Shown in pieces: positions 6,833-14,970 of a DNA stretch of 52,605 bases. This DNA comes from Lachnospiraceae bacterium (GTDB lineage Bacteria > Bacillota > Clostridia > Lachnospirales > Lachnospiraceae), in assembly GCA_021205305.1 (NCBI GenBank), contig JAJPXU010000019.1, positions 1-52,605 on the forward strand. The letters are read 5' to 3'. The number at the start of each line of letters is the position of its first letter. Position 1 is the first letter of the stretch. Under the pieces are notes generated by a model. That model made no database searches and had not been told where the DNA came from. It worked only from the letters and a program-made list of their open reading frames with translations. A program made the position numbers and the translations under genes.

Positions 6833-8740
6833 ATGCTTCATATTTTAAGCAATATGAAACCGAGAGACCGGTGGCTGGCACTCGTCTGCCTGCTGCTGGT
6901 CTGCGGGCAGGTATATTTTGACCTGCGCCTGCCGGATTATACAGCGGAGATCACGGTACTGATCAGCAGCGAGGTCACGGAGCTTTCAGAATACTATTCG
7001 GCGGGAGCGAAGATGCTCGGCTGTGCGCTGTGCAGTGCGGTCATGACCGTGATCGTCGGTTATTTTGCAGCAAGGATCGCATCGGACTTTTCGTTTGATG
7101 TCCGGGCGAAGCTGTTCAACAAGGTTTCGGCACTGGGCGCCGGCGAGATCAAGAAGTTTTCTACGGCCAGCCTGATCACCCGTACCACAAACGATATCAC
7201 ACAGATCCAGATGCTGATCGCGATGGGGCTGCAGATGATGCTCCGTGCGCCGATCATGGCGGTCTGGGCGATCATCAAGATCGTCGGGAAGAGCTGGCAA
7301 CTGTCCGTTGTTGTTGCCGCGGCGGTTGTTATTGTAGTGACCTCCATGATCATCCTGCTGGCGGTCATGATCCCGAAGTTCCGCATTGTCCAGAAACAGG
7401 TGGACGGTGTGAACCGGATCACGCAGGAAAACCTGAACGGTATCCGTGTGGTGCGTGCATTTAACGCGGAGAAATACCAGGAAGAGAAGTTTGACGACGC
7501 CAATACCAGCCTGATGAAGACACAGCTCTTTACCGGCCGGGGGATGGCGATCCTTTCCCCAATCATGATGTTCGTCCAGAGCTGTGTGAGTGTCGGCATC
7601 TATTACGTGGGTGCCCGCCTCATCAACAATATCAATGTTCCTTTAAATGGCACAGTGTCGGAAATGATGCTGGCTGTGTCAGACCGTGCGACAATGCTGG
7701 GCGAGGTGGTGTCATTCAGCTCCTATGCCCTGTATGTGATCATGTCGTTTGTCATGCTGCTGATGATCTTTATGATGCTGCCGCGTGCACAGGTATCCGC
7801 GAGCCGTATCAACGAAGTCATTGACTGTGATATCGCGGTACAGGAAGGGCAGGAGACGAAAACATCTGTGGAAACGCCCCCTTCCGTTGGTCGGCGGATA
7901 TCCCGCCCAGAGGGCGAGGATGCCACCCGGCGAGGGCAGGACGCCCCGTCATCAGAGACGCTTCGCGTGGACGGGGCTGAAACCGGTACGGTTGAATTCA
8001 AGGATGTGTCGTTCCGTTATCCGGATGCTTCTGAAGACTGCCTGAAGCATATTTCGTTTACGGCAAAGAAAGGGGAGACGGTGGCCTTTATCGGTGCGAC
8101 CGGTTCCGGAAAATCGACGCTGGCCGGCCTTGTCGCAAGGCTTTACGATGCTACATCGGGGAAAGTCCTTGTAGATGGGAAGGAAGTATCCGGCTACAGC
8201 TTTGAGACCCTTTATAATAAGATTGGTTATATCCCGCAGAAGGCGACCCTGTTCGCTGATACGGTAGAAGGGAATATCTCCTTCGGCAAGAGTGCGCAGA
8301 AGGTGACGACAGACGATGTGGAGAGGGCGCTGGATATCGCCCAGGCTTCGGATTTTGTCCATGCGATGGATGACGGCCTGCAGAGCCATATTTCCCAGAG
8401 CGGCTCCAACGTATCCGGCGGACAGAAACAGCGTCTTGCCATTGCGCGTACGATTGCGAGAAAGCCGGAGATCCTGATCTTTGATGATTCCTTCTCGGCA
8501 CTGGACTATAAGACAGACCGCGTCCTGCGCCAGAGGATTAAGACTGACCTGAAAGGCACGACCTGCCTGATCGTGGCACAGAGGATTGGTACGATCCGCC
8601 ATGCGGACCGCATCGTGGTGCTGGATAACGGCGCGGTAGCCGGGATCGGCACCCATGAGGAACTGATGAAGAACTGCGAGGTCTACAAGCAGATCGCGCT
8701 GTCACAGCTTTCCGCGGATGAACTCGCGGCGAACGCGTAA
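6833..8740 (+). CDS. ABC exporter half-transporter, subunit 1 (degenerate ATPase site)
   Basis: A 635-residue type IV ABC exporter: six membrane segments in the first 330 residues, then a nucleotide-binding domain with Walker A GATGSGKST (about 421-429), signature VSGGQKQR (about 527) and Walker B ILIFDDS (about 546-552). The usual catalytic Glu after Walker B is Asp, as in the degenerate subunit of heterodimeric exporters. Between the two domains, residues about 343-384 form a Pro/Arg/Gly/Ser-rich linker encoded by GC-rich palindromic DNA that looks like an in-frame insertion. AGGAGGAG precedes the ATG. It is paired with the next gene, so the two probably make one exporter. Substrate unknown. 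Confidence 0.92.
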   Translation: MLHILSNMKPRDRWLALVCLLLVCGQVYFDLRLPDYTAEITVLISSEVTELSEYYSAGAKMLGCALCSAVMTVIVGYFAARIASDFSFDVRAKLFNKVSALGAGEIKKFSTASLITRTTNDITQIQMLIAMGLQMMLRAPIMAVWAIIKIVGKSWQLSVVVAAAVVIVVTSMIILLAVMIPKFRIVQKQVDGVNRITQENLNGIRVVRAFNAEKYQEEKFDDANTSLMKTQLFTGRGMAILSPIMMFVQSCVSVGIYYVGARLINNINVPLNGTVSEMMLAVSDRATMLGEVVSFSSYALYVIMSFVMLLMIFMMLPRAQVSASRINEVIDCDIAVQEGQETKTSVETPPSVGRRISRPEGEDATRRGQDAPSSETLRVDGAETGTVEFKDVSFRYPDASEDCLKHISFTAKKGETVAFIGATGSGKSTLAGLVARLYDATSGKVLVDGKEVSGYSFETLYNKIGYIPQKATLFADTVEGNISFGKSAQKVTTDDVERALDIAQASDFVHAMDDGLQSHISQSGSNVSGGQKQRLAIARTIARKPEILIFDDSFSALDYKTDRVLRQRIKTDLKGTTCLIVAQRIGTIRHADRIVVLDNGAVAGIGTHEELMKNCEVYKQIALSQLSADELAANA

Positions 8741-8756
8741 AGGAGATGCGTCTATT

Positions 8757-10823
8757 ATGGCAGAATCAAATACAATGAACCGATCATCACAAAGCGGCGC
8801 TCCAATGCGTAGAGGCCCCATGGGAGGCGGCCCGATGGGCGGCATGGGCGGCGGAAAAGCGAAGAATATGAAAGGCGCCCTGTTAAGCCTTCTTTCCTAC
8901 TGCAGGAGCCAGGCGGGGATCATTGCCCTGGCACTGGTGCTGGCGGCGGCCGGCGCGGTCTTTACGATCATCGGGCCGGACCAGCTGTCCAGGCTGACGG
9001 ATTATATTTATGACGGGCTTTATGGAGGAGTTTCCTCGGAGGATATGGCTGAGGACATCCAGGAGCAGATCATGAGCGGGGAGATCAACATCATGGATTA
9101 CCTGCCGGAAGGGACAGACCTGTCGGAATTCGATATGGACAGCCTGGATCTGACCGATACGGACAATGAGCTGACCCAGGCGATCATGGAGAATATCACC
9201 TTAAGCGAGGAATACCAGGAAGCCCATGCGGATGACGGCATCGACATGGACGGTATCGTTGGCGTGGCGCTCCTTCTGGTCGGGATCTATCTTGCCAGCG
9301 CCCTGTGCAATTTCGTCCAGCATTTCATCATGCAGACCGTGACACAGCGGACGGCGAAACGGCTGCGTGGGGATATCAGTACGAAGATCAACCGCCTGCC
9401 GCTGAAATATTATTCGGGCAATGCCGCCGGTGACGTGCTCTCCCGTATGACGAACGATGTGGATATGATCGGCCAGGCGATGTCCAACAGCCTGTCGAAC
9501 CTGGTGACTGCAATTGCCCAGTTTATCGGCTGCCTGATCATGATGTACTATACCAACTGGATCATGGCGACAACGACCGTCCTTGCGACCCTCATCGGGC
9601 TCATCCTGATGGTCGTGATCATGAGCCGTTCGCAGAAATACTTTACCGCCCGCCAGGAAAGCCTCGGTAACCTGAACGGTTACATTGAGGAAATGTACAC
9701 CGGGCATGATGTGATCCGCATCCTGAACGCGGAGGATGAGGTAAAGGATACGTTTACCTCCCTGAACCAGAAAGTGAAAAACGCGAACTTCAGTTCCCAG
9801 TTCTTATCGGGTCTGATGCAGCCTCTGATGACCTTTGTCGGGAACCTGGGGTATGTGGCCGTCTGCATCGTGGGCGCGTCGCAGATCATTAACGGCAACA
9901 TCACCTTCGGCGTGATCACGGCATTCCTGATCTACACCCGCCTGTTCGAGTCGCCGCTGCGCCAGATCTCACAGGCCATGACACAGATGCAGTCCTGCGC
10001 GGCAGCATCCGAGCGTGTCTTTGAATTCCTTGCTGAGGAAGAGATGGAGGATGAGTCCGCGAAGACGAAACACATTGACCGTGTTGAGGGCGAAGTGGAA
10101 TTTAAGCATGTGAAATTCGCGTACCCGAGCGCACCGGAAAAAGAGATCATCCATGACTTCAGTGTAAAGGTAAAGCCGGGGCAGAAAGCCGCCATCGTCG
10201 GCCCGACCGGCGCAGGCAAGACCACACTGGTCAACCTGCTGATGCGCTTCTACGAACTGACCGGAGGCGAGATCCTGATCGACGGCGTTCCGACGACGGA
10301 CATCCCGAGGGAGAATGTACACAGTCAGTTTGGTATGGTGCTGCAGGATACCTGGCTGTTTGAGGGTACTGTGAGAGAGAACCTTCTGTATAATACAGAG
10401 GGTGTCACGGAAGCGCAGATGATCGAAGCCTGCAAGGCCTGCGGCATCCACAACTTCATCTCGGCGCTGCCGCACGGGTATGATTCCGTCTTAAGCGACA
10501 ACACCGCAATCTCCGCCGGCCAGAAGCAGCTGATGACCATCGCGAGAGCAATGATCCAGAACAGCCCGATGCTAATCCTCGATGAGGCAACCTCCAGCGT
10601 GGATACGAAGACCGAGATGATCACCCAGCAGGCGATGGATAAGCTGACTGATAAGCGTACCAGCTTCGTGATCGCGCACCGTCTGTCCACCATCAAGAAT
10701 GCGGACATCATCCTTGTGATGCGCGACGGCGACATCGTCGAGCAGGGCAACCATGAGGAACTGCTGGCGAAGAACGGGTTCTATGCGGAGTTGTATAACA
10801 GCCAGTTTGAACAGGCATCCTAA
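8757..10823 (+). CDS. ABC exporter half-transporter, subunit 2 (catalytic site intact)
   Basis: About 688 residues. A Gly/Met-rich cytosolic N-terminus (residues 15-40) precedes six membrane segments. The first external loop carries an unusually long acidic insert of about 85 residues (from DYIYDGLYGG to the DDGIDMDG region). The nucleotide-binding domain has Walker A GPTGAGKTT (about 481), signature ISAGQKQLM (about 584), which departs from LSGGQ, and Walker B LILDEATSSVD with the catalytic Glu. The altered signature here and the Asp in subunit 1 together make one degenerate and one working ATP site, as in TM287/288-type heterodimers. ATG 8757 has AGGAGA 10 bases upstream and is preferred over an upstream in-frame codon inside the previous gene. 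Confidence 0.93.
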   Translation: MAESNTMNRSSQSGAPMRRGPMGGGPMGGMGGGKAKNMKGALLSLLSYCRSQAGIIALALVLAAAGAVFTIIGPDQLSRLTDYIYDGLYGGVSSEDMAEDIQEQIMSGEINIMDYLPEGTDLSEFDMDSLDLTDTDNELTQAIMENITLSEEYQEAHADDGIDMDGIVGVALLLVGIYLASALCNFVQHFIMQTVTQRTAKRLRGDISTKINRLPLKYYSGNAAGDVLSRMTNDVDMIGQAMSNSLSNLVTAIAQFIGCLIMMYYTNWIMATTTVLATLIGLILMVVIMSRSQKYFTARQESLGNLNGYIEEMYTGHDVIRILNAEDEVKDTFTSLNQKVKNANFSSQFLSGLMQPLMTFVGNLGYVAVCIVGASQIINGNITFGVITAFLIYTRLFESPLRQISQAMTQMQSCAAASERVFEFLAEEEMEDESAKTKHIDRVEGEVEFKHVKFAYPSAPEKEIIHDFSVKVKPGQKAAIVGPTGAGKTTLVNLLMRFYELTGGEILIDGVPTTDIPRENVHSQFGMVLQDTWLFEGTVRENLLYNTEGVTEAQMIEACKACGIHNFISALPHGYDSVLSDNTAISAGQKQLMTIARAMIQNSPMLILDEATSSVDTKTEMITQQAMDKLTDKRTSFVIAHRLSTIKNADIILVMRDGDIVEQGNHEELLAKNGFYAELYNSQFEQAS

Positions 10824-10844
10824 AACATATTAAAATCGTATCTG

Positions 10845-10881
10845 ACGCAGCGCCTTTGCCAGAAAAAGCAGGGCGCTGCGT
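10845..10881 (+). terminator. Stem-loop ending the radical SAM/ABC operon
   Basis: ACGCAGCGCC (10845-10854) pairs with GGCGCTGCGT (10872-10881). The stem is strong, but there is no T run after it, so termination is only a likely function. Confidence 0.45.
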
Positions 10882-10970
10882 GAGTAATATAAGGGAAGAT
10901 GGGGAAGAGACGTTTTGCAGGATGGATGAGGGAAATTTCTATACGCACAAAAAAGAAAGGAATGGATGCT

Positions 10971-11300
10971 ATGGGCAAAGTGGACAAGGTAAACAAGCTG
11001 GTAGAAAAAAAGAAAACAGACAAACTTACCGCGCTGATAAAAGATAAGGACAAAGAAGTCCGTCTGGCCGCGATAGAAGGTCTGGGGAAGGTACCGGAAA
11101 CAGAGGATTCGTTAAATACATTGGTTAAGTGCATGGAGAATGACAGTGATGCGGATATCCGTAAAGCAGCGGCACTCACGCTTGGCGATTCGGAAGGGGA
11201 CTATGTAGAGACCCACTTGCGTTATTGCCTTTCCCATGAAAAAGATGAAAGCGTTCTGGCAGCACTCAGGGAATCCCTGGCTAAAATAAAAAGCAGGTAA
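10971..11300 (+). CDS. Small HEAT-repeat protein
   Basis: About 109 residues. After a lysine-rich start, the protein shows HEAT/PBS-lyase-type helical repeats: DKDKEVRLAAIEGLGKV, then DSDADIRKAAALTLGDS, then a third unit ending ESVLAALRESLAKI. Such proteins are scaffolds for protein contacts; no catalytic residues are visible. ATG 10971 is favoured because GAAAGG lies about 10 bases upstream, whereas the ATG at 10962 is too close to it. It stands alone after the ABC operon. No partner can be named. Confidence 0.75.
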   Translation: MGKVDKVNKLVEKKKTDKLTALIKDKDKEVRLAAIEGLGKVPETEDSLNTLVKCMENDSDADIRKAAALTLGDSEGDYVETHLRYCLSHEKDESVLAALRESLAKIKSR

Positions 11301-11331
11301 GCAATCAGAGAAATGATATTTCTTAAATAAT

Positions 11332-11347
11332 AGTTATCAAGATAACT
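11332..11347. promoter_or_regulatory. Perfect palindrome resembling a repressor operator
   Basis: AGTTATC-AA-GATAACT is a perfect inverted repeat. The form is similar to operators used by MarR-type repressors. A second small palindrome, AGAAAT-GAT-ATTTCT, lies at 11309-11323. The gene they may have controlled appears to be lost; only fragments follow. Confidence 0.35.
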
Positions 11348-11369
11348 GAAAAGGGCGGCGCTTAACAGG

Positions 11370-11434
11370 CATCGGAACAATGTCAATAATGCACGCTATG
11401 TAGAGATTGCTGTGGACATCATACAGGAACAGCT
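11370..11434 (+). pseudogene. Fragment resembling an acyl-ACP thioesterase
   Basis: In one frame the DNA reads [16 protein letters not shown], which resembles the HVNNxxYxExA motif of acyl-ACP thioesterases (hot-dog fold). Nothing else of the gene is present on either side. The match is short, so the assignment is tentative. Confidence 0.4.
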
Positions 11435-11640
11435 GAAGCAGTAGCGGGAGAAGCGGGCGTTCCATTTTACCATATCACAGGTTCAGAATTTGTGGAAATG
11501 TTCGTTGGCGTTGGTGCCAGCAAGAAGCGGTCCGCCTCCTGGAGGAGAACCGAAGTGCACTGGAGCTGATTGCAGCACGCCTGCTGGAAAAAGAGAGCAT
11601 CAGCGGTGAAGAATTTATGGAACTGCTGAAAGAAATTTAA
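11435..11640 (+). pseudogene. Two joined fragments of ftsH
   Basis: 11435-11526 reads [18 protein letters not shown] and then [11 protein letters not shown], which is the FtsH segment just after Walker A. From 11527, in another frame, it reads [19 protein letters not shown] and continues to a TAA at 11640, matching the extreme C-terminus of FtsH. The whole ATPase core and the protease domain between them are missing, and the join shifts the frame. This is a non-functional remnant, and a full ftsH must be elsewhere if the cell has one. Confidence 0.75.
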
Positions 11641-11677
11641 AGATGGAATTCCCTTTTTTAAAGAAAACGTCAGTACA

Positions 11678-11735
11678 GTACCTCGCATCTGCTGCGAGGT
11701 ACGTATGAAGGCGTAACTGTGAAGGCACTGAACAG
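11678..11735. repeat. Palindromic element, short form
   Basis: GTACCTCGCA and TGCGAGGTAC (11678-11687, 11693-11702) form hairpin 1 with loop TCTGC, followed by GTATGAAG and a right end CGTAACTGTG...GAACAGTTGC that matches the right end of the 30940 element. The second hairpin of the long form is missing. It lies directly before the phospholipase D gene. Confidence 0.65.
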
Positions 11736-11752
11736 TTGCAAAATATGAACAA

Positions 11753-13558
11753 ATGAGAACAGAATGTAAAAATAAAAATTACCCGATTGTGACGGCGATA
11801 ATATACAGTTTTTTCGTGCTTATTTCATTTACACTGATATGGAAATATCCGGCTGCAGTGGTGCTTCTTGCAGTTTACCTGATTTATGGCATATGCTGTT
11901 TCGGGCTTTATGGTTATGTAAAACGAAAATTTGAAGGAAAAGAAAAATCGCTGACGATTTCTGTAAGATGCATTTTTCTCGCTGCACTTACGGATTGTTA
12001 TGGGCTTGCAGCGGGAGAGGACAGTTATCTTTTTTTCGATATTTTTAGCAGTATAGATGGCATTGCGATGCTGGCAGATCTTGTGGCGAAGGTTCGGGTT
12101 ATCATTGCCATATGGAAAGAAAAAGCGGGAAAGCCTGCTGCGAAGAAGAGAATTCCTGCCTTTTTCCGCAGTCCGGTGCTTTATATCACGCTCTATATAT
12201 TTCTGGGGGCTTTTTTGCCGTTTGTGATTCAGCCGCAGATCAGCGAGAGCACGGTTGAAAATGTCGAAGCGACCTCTTTTTACGGCGATGAGGCTTCAGG
12301 TGAACGGGCTGCCGTTCTTTCAGATAATGGAGAAGCGCTGGAGGAGCGCATCCGCCTGATTTCGCAGGCGCAGGAGGAAATCATTCTGTCTACGTTTGAA
12401 ATTGACGCGGATACCAGCGGCAAGATGGTGATGTCGGCGCTAATGGAAGCAGCGGGTCGGGGAGTAGACGTATATATTCTCGCAGACGGGTTCTCTTATA
12501 TCAAAAGTATGTGGGGAAATCCGTATTTTCTGGCACTTGCGCAGACGGAGCATGTGGAGATCCGGATTTATAACCCGATTCGTCCGTGGATGCCCTGGAC
12601 CATCATGGGACGTCTGCATGATAAATATTTGATCGTGGATGACCTGGGATATATTTTAGGCGGCCGCAACACGTTTGATTATTTTTTGGGGGATCAGGAA
12701 GGACATAAGAATTACGACTGGGACATTCTTGTCTACAGTGCCGATGTAGGGGCTGACAATTCACTGGAACAGGTGCGCGATTATTTTTGGTCTGTGTGGG
12801 AGCAGTCCGTATGCAGAACACTTGCGGACAATCATTTCTGGGAAAAACTTCCTCCGGTTATTTCGGCGGAAAAGGAACTATTAGACGAGTATGAGGAAAT
12901 GACGGAAGAGCATGGGGACTGGCTTCTGGCAAAGGACTACGAAAGTGTGACTGTGCCGGTCAACCATATCGAGCTGGTGTCCAATCCGACTCAGATTTAT
13001 GCCAAAGAACCGGTCGTGTTCTATACCATCACAGAGCTGATGATGCAGGCAGAGGAAGAAGTGGTTTTCCATACGCCGTACATCATCTGTAATGACTGGA
13101 TGCTGGAACGCCTGGAGAAAATCTGCGGAGAAGTGGACAGTGTCACGATGATGACCAATTCTGTTGCGAACGATGGCAATCCATTCGGCGCTTCGGATTA
13201 TGATTTAAATAAAGAAGAGATTCTTGAGACAGGCGTAGAAATACTGGAATATGACGGAGGCATTTCCTATCATGGAAAGTGTTTTGTAATCGATGACCGG
13301 CTATCCGGGATCGGCTCCTTTAACTGGGATATGCGGAGCGCTTATGTAGATACAGAGCTGATGCTGGTGGTAGACAGTGAAGAACTGAATGCACAGCTCC
13401 GGACAAAAATGCAGGAATACGAGGCGGACGCGCTGACTGTCATTGATATTGATACATCGATTGCACCGGAAGGAAAAACAGCACAGGAGGTCAGCGATGG
13501 GAAAAACCGACTCCTGCAGATTCTGAAATGCTTCAACTGGGGACGTTTTATTATGTGA
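11753..13558 (+). CDS. Phospholipase D / cardiolipin synthase-like membrane protein
   Basis: A 601-residue protein with two HKD motifs, LHDKYLIVDD (about 287) and YHGKCFVIDD (about 505), each followed by the GG or GSFN sequence usual in the phospholipase D superfamily. Two or three membrane segments occupy the first 150 residues, with a further hydrophobic stretch near 145-165. It may transfer or hydrolyse phosphatidyl groups, for example in cardiolipin synthesis, but it is longer than typical Cls and the acceptor is unknown. No good ribosome binding site precedes ATG 11753, so the start is uncertain. The last 140 bases of the gene are duplicated at 14733-14872. Confidence 0.82.
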   Translation: MRTECKNKNYPIVTAIIYSFFVLISFTLIWKYPAAVVLLAVYLIYGICCFGLYGYVKRKFEGKEKSLTISVRCIFLAALTDCYGLAAGEDSYLFFDIFSSIDGIAMLADLVAKVRVIIAIWKEKAGKPAAKKRIPAFFRSPVLYITLYIFLGAFLPFVIQPQISESTVENVEATSFYGDEASGERAAVLSDNGEALEERIRLISQAQEEIILSTFEIDADTSGKMVMSALMEAAGRGVDVYILADGFSYIKSMWGNPYFLALAQTEHVEIRIYNPIRPWMPWTIMGRLHDKYLIVDDLGYILGGRNTFDYFLGDQEGHKNYDWDILVYSADVGADNSLEQVRDYFWSVWEQSVCRTLADNHFWEKLPPVISAEKELLDEYEEMTEEHGDWLLAKDYESVTVPVNHIELVSNPTQIYAKEPVVFYTITELMMQAEEEVVFHTPYIICNDWMLERLEKICGEVDSVTMMTNSVANDGNPFGASDYDLNKEEILETGVEILEYDGGISYHGKCFVIDDRLSGIGSFNWDMRSAYVDTELMLVVDSEELNAQLRTKMQEYEADALTVIDIDTSIAPEGKTAQEVSDGKNRLLQILKCFNWGRFIM

Positions 13559-13599
13559 GGGAAAATGGGTTCAATAACATTTTAAGAGGACGGTGAGAT

Positions 13600-13910
13600 A
13601 TGAAGCTTAATCCAAAGCTGAAGGAAAAAATTATGGAGCCGCTGGGCGATGGTGTCGGCGTACAAATTGCGAAGACAAGGAAAATCGTTCCGGCCATTGT
13701 GATCGGTTTTGCGATGCCGATGATGATTTCCAGGATACATAAAACCAGATTTCTGAGCGCGTTGAAGCAATCTGTTTTTCCCTTGGGGATAAAGAAAGTC
13801 ATACGAAGAATCCATATCTGGCTCCTGTGGAAGAGAATACCAGATTGCTTTTTCACTATTTTTCAGAAAAAGGAATCCGGACAATGTTTCACCTGAATAA
13901 GGGAAATTAG
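13600..13910 (+). pseudogene. Probable frameshifted small gene of unknown function
   Basis: A frame starts at ATG 13600 after GAGGACGG and reads MKLNPKLKEKIMEPLGDGVG, then a hydrophobic stretch. From 13791 the plausible protein sequence continues in a different frame (NPYLAPVEENTRLLFHYFSE, then KGIRTMFHLNKGN, stop at 13910). One frameshift would join them. I do not recognise either half. It may be a decayed gene or two unrelated scraps. Confidence 0.35.
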
Positions 13911-13914
13911 TAAA

Positions 13915-13948
13915 GAGCGGAAAAGGCTATGTTCAGCCCTTCCCGCTC
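13915..13948. terminator. Stem-loop between converging remnants
   Basis: GAGCGG (13915-13920) pairs with CCGCTC (13943-13948), with AAGGCT/AGCCCTT extending the stem imperfectly. It lies at the 3' side of both the plus-strand remnant and the minus-strand tetR transcript. Confidence 0.4.
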
Positions 13949-14050
13949 TGAATTCGTTTTCTGTTTTTTATGATGTATAAGAGCATGGACAGCAGCATCA
14001 AAACAATACATGCGGATACCAGGGTCAGTAACAGAAATCCCTGTGTCAGT
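13933..14050 (-). pseudogene. Remnant of a membrane protein C-terminus
   Basis: Directly after the stop of tetR copy 2, on the same strand, an open frame reads LTQGFLLLTLVSACIVLMLL and ends in a positively charged tail, KNRKRIQSGKG. This is one hydrophobic helix plus a cytosolic tail, without its own start codon after the tetR stop. At the equivalent place behind tetR copy 1 a full antiporter gene is found, so this may be the last piece of a lost membrane-protein gene. Confidence 0.35.
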
Positions 14051-14644
14051 TTATCCGCCAAAACCCATTTCCAGCCGGTACCATTTATCGAACAGGTCCT
14101 GAATGATGTCCAGCAGGTCTTCATCACTCAGGGCATCCCGGCTCTGAAGGTTGATGGAGATCGCGTGGAAAATCCCAAAGAAGTAGATATCCCGGATTGT
14201 CTTTTTTTGCGGGGTATTCAGATCCGGGCGATTGAGGTTTTTCGAAATGTTTTCATTGATCCTTCTTAGAAAATGGGACCGGTTTTCTTCGGAGAGCAGG
14301 ACGGATACCCGGTATTTATTTTTACGGAAACACTGGATCATGATCTTAAAAAACTGGCGTTCCCCGACCTGACTCTCACCGCTTATTTCCTCGATGGCCT
14401 TCCGCATATCCCGCAGGAATTCATCCTCGGCAAATTCGATCAGGCCGTAAATATCCGCAAAATACCGATAAAAGGTGGCGCGGTTGTATCCGGCGATATC
14501 CGTGATCTCATGGATGGAAATCTGATAGATTTTTTCCTGGTGGGCCAGCATAAAAAACGCATTGATAAAGGAATCACGGGTCGCGTTTGTGGCTTTGATA
14601 TATTTTTTTTCTTTTACATTCGTTTTTTCAGTTTTCTCCTTCAT
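14051..14644 (-). CDS. TetR/AcrR family transcriptional regulator (copy 2)
   Basis: A 197-residue TetR-type regulator, closely similar to the one at 4257-4841 from the KEKKYIKATNATR segment to the C-terminus (RDALSDEDLLDII). The helix-turn-helix ends in AGYNRATFYRYF. The start at 14644 has AGGAAAG upstream on the minus strand; the open frame extends further but through the promoter region. The neighbouring gene is degraded, so this copy has lost its presumed operon partner. Because both copies share an identical-looking promoter palindrome, they could cross-regulate. Confidence 0.88.
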   Translation of the reverse strand: MKEKTEKTNVKEKKYIKATNATRDSFINAFFMLAHQEKIYQISIHEITDIAGYNRATFYRYFADIYGLIEFAEDEFLRDMRKAIEEISGESQVGERQFFKIMIQCFRKNKYRVSVLLSEENRSHFLRRINENISKNLNRPDLNTPQKKTIRDIYFFGIFHAISINLQSRDALSDEDLLDIIQDLFDKWYRLEMGFGG

Positions 14645-14684
14645 TGCAGGCTTTCCTTTCTTTTCCTTTCTTTTCTTTTTCGGG

Positions 14685-14717
14685 ACACAGTGTACAACCT
14701 GTGTTGCAAAAAAACAA
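14685..14717 (-). promoter_or_regulatory. Promoter with palindrome over the -10 box, tetR copy 2
   Basis: On the minus strand TTGTTT (14712-14717) and TACACT (14689-14694) are 17 bases apart. ACACAGTGT (14685-14693) overlaps the -10 box. Hexamers, spacing and palindrome are the same as in copy 1. Confidence 0.65.
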
Positions 14718-14732
14718 GAGGAAATTTTGAAG

Positions 14733-14872
14733 TACGAGGAGGATGCACGGAAGGTGATTGATGTTGATACATCGACTGCACCGGAAGGAAAAGCAGCACA
14801 GGAAGTCAGCGATGGGAAAAACCGACTCCTGCAGATTCTGAAATACTTCAACTGGGGAGTTTTATTATGTGA
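14733..14872 (+). repeat. Duplicated 3' end of the phospholipase D gene
   Basis: This stretch matches 13418-13557 closely. It encodes DVDTSTAPEGKAAQEVSDGK and then NRLLQILKYFNWG, as in the end of the intact gene, with a one-base loss near the stop that shifts the frame. It abuts the duplicated tetR promoter. It is a non-coding partial copy. The rest of the gap to 14970 holds only the promoter at 14910. Confidence 0.8.
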
Positions 14873-14909
14873 CCGAAGATGGGGGAATTTTTTTATTGAA
14901 AATTATTCA

Positions 14910-14938
14910 TTGCATTGGTAGAAGAACTCTTCTATAAT
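14910..14938 (+). promoter_or_regulatory. Promoter of the MutS-like gene
   Basis: TTGCAT (14910-14915) and a perfect TATAAT (14933-14938) with 17 bases between, 32 bases before the ATG, which is preceded by AAGGAGG. Confidence 0.7.
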
Positions 14939-14970
14939 AAAGCTACATAGGTACTTAAGGAGGCTTTTTA

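Noticed and set aside
11435-11640. A functional small FtsH-like protein
   Set aside because: The Walker motifs and protease site are missing and the two parts are in different frames.
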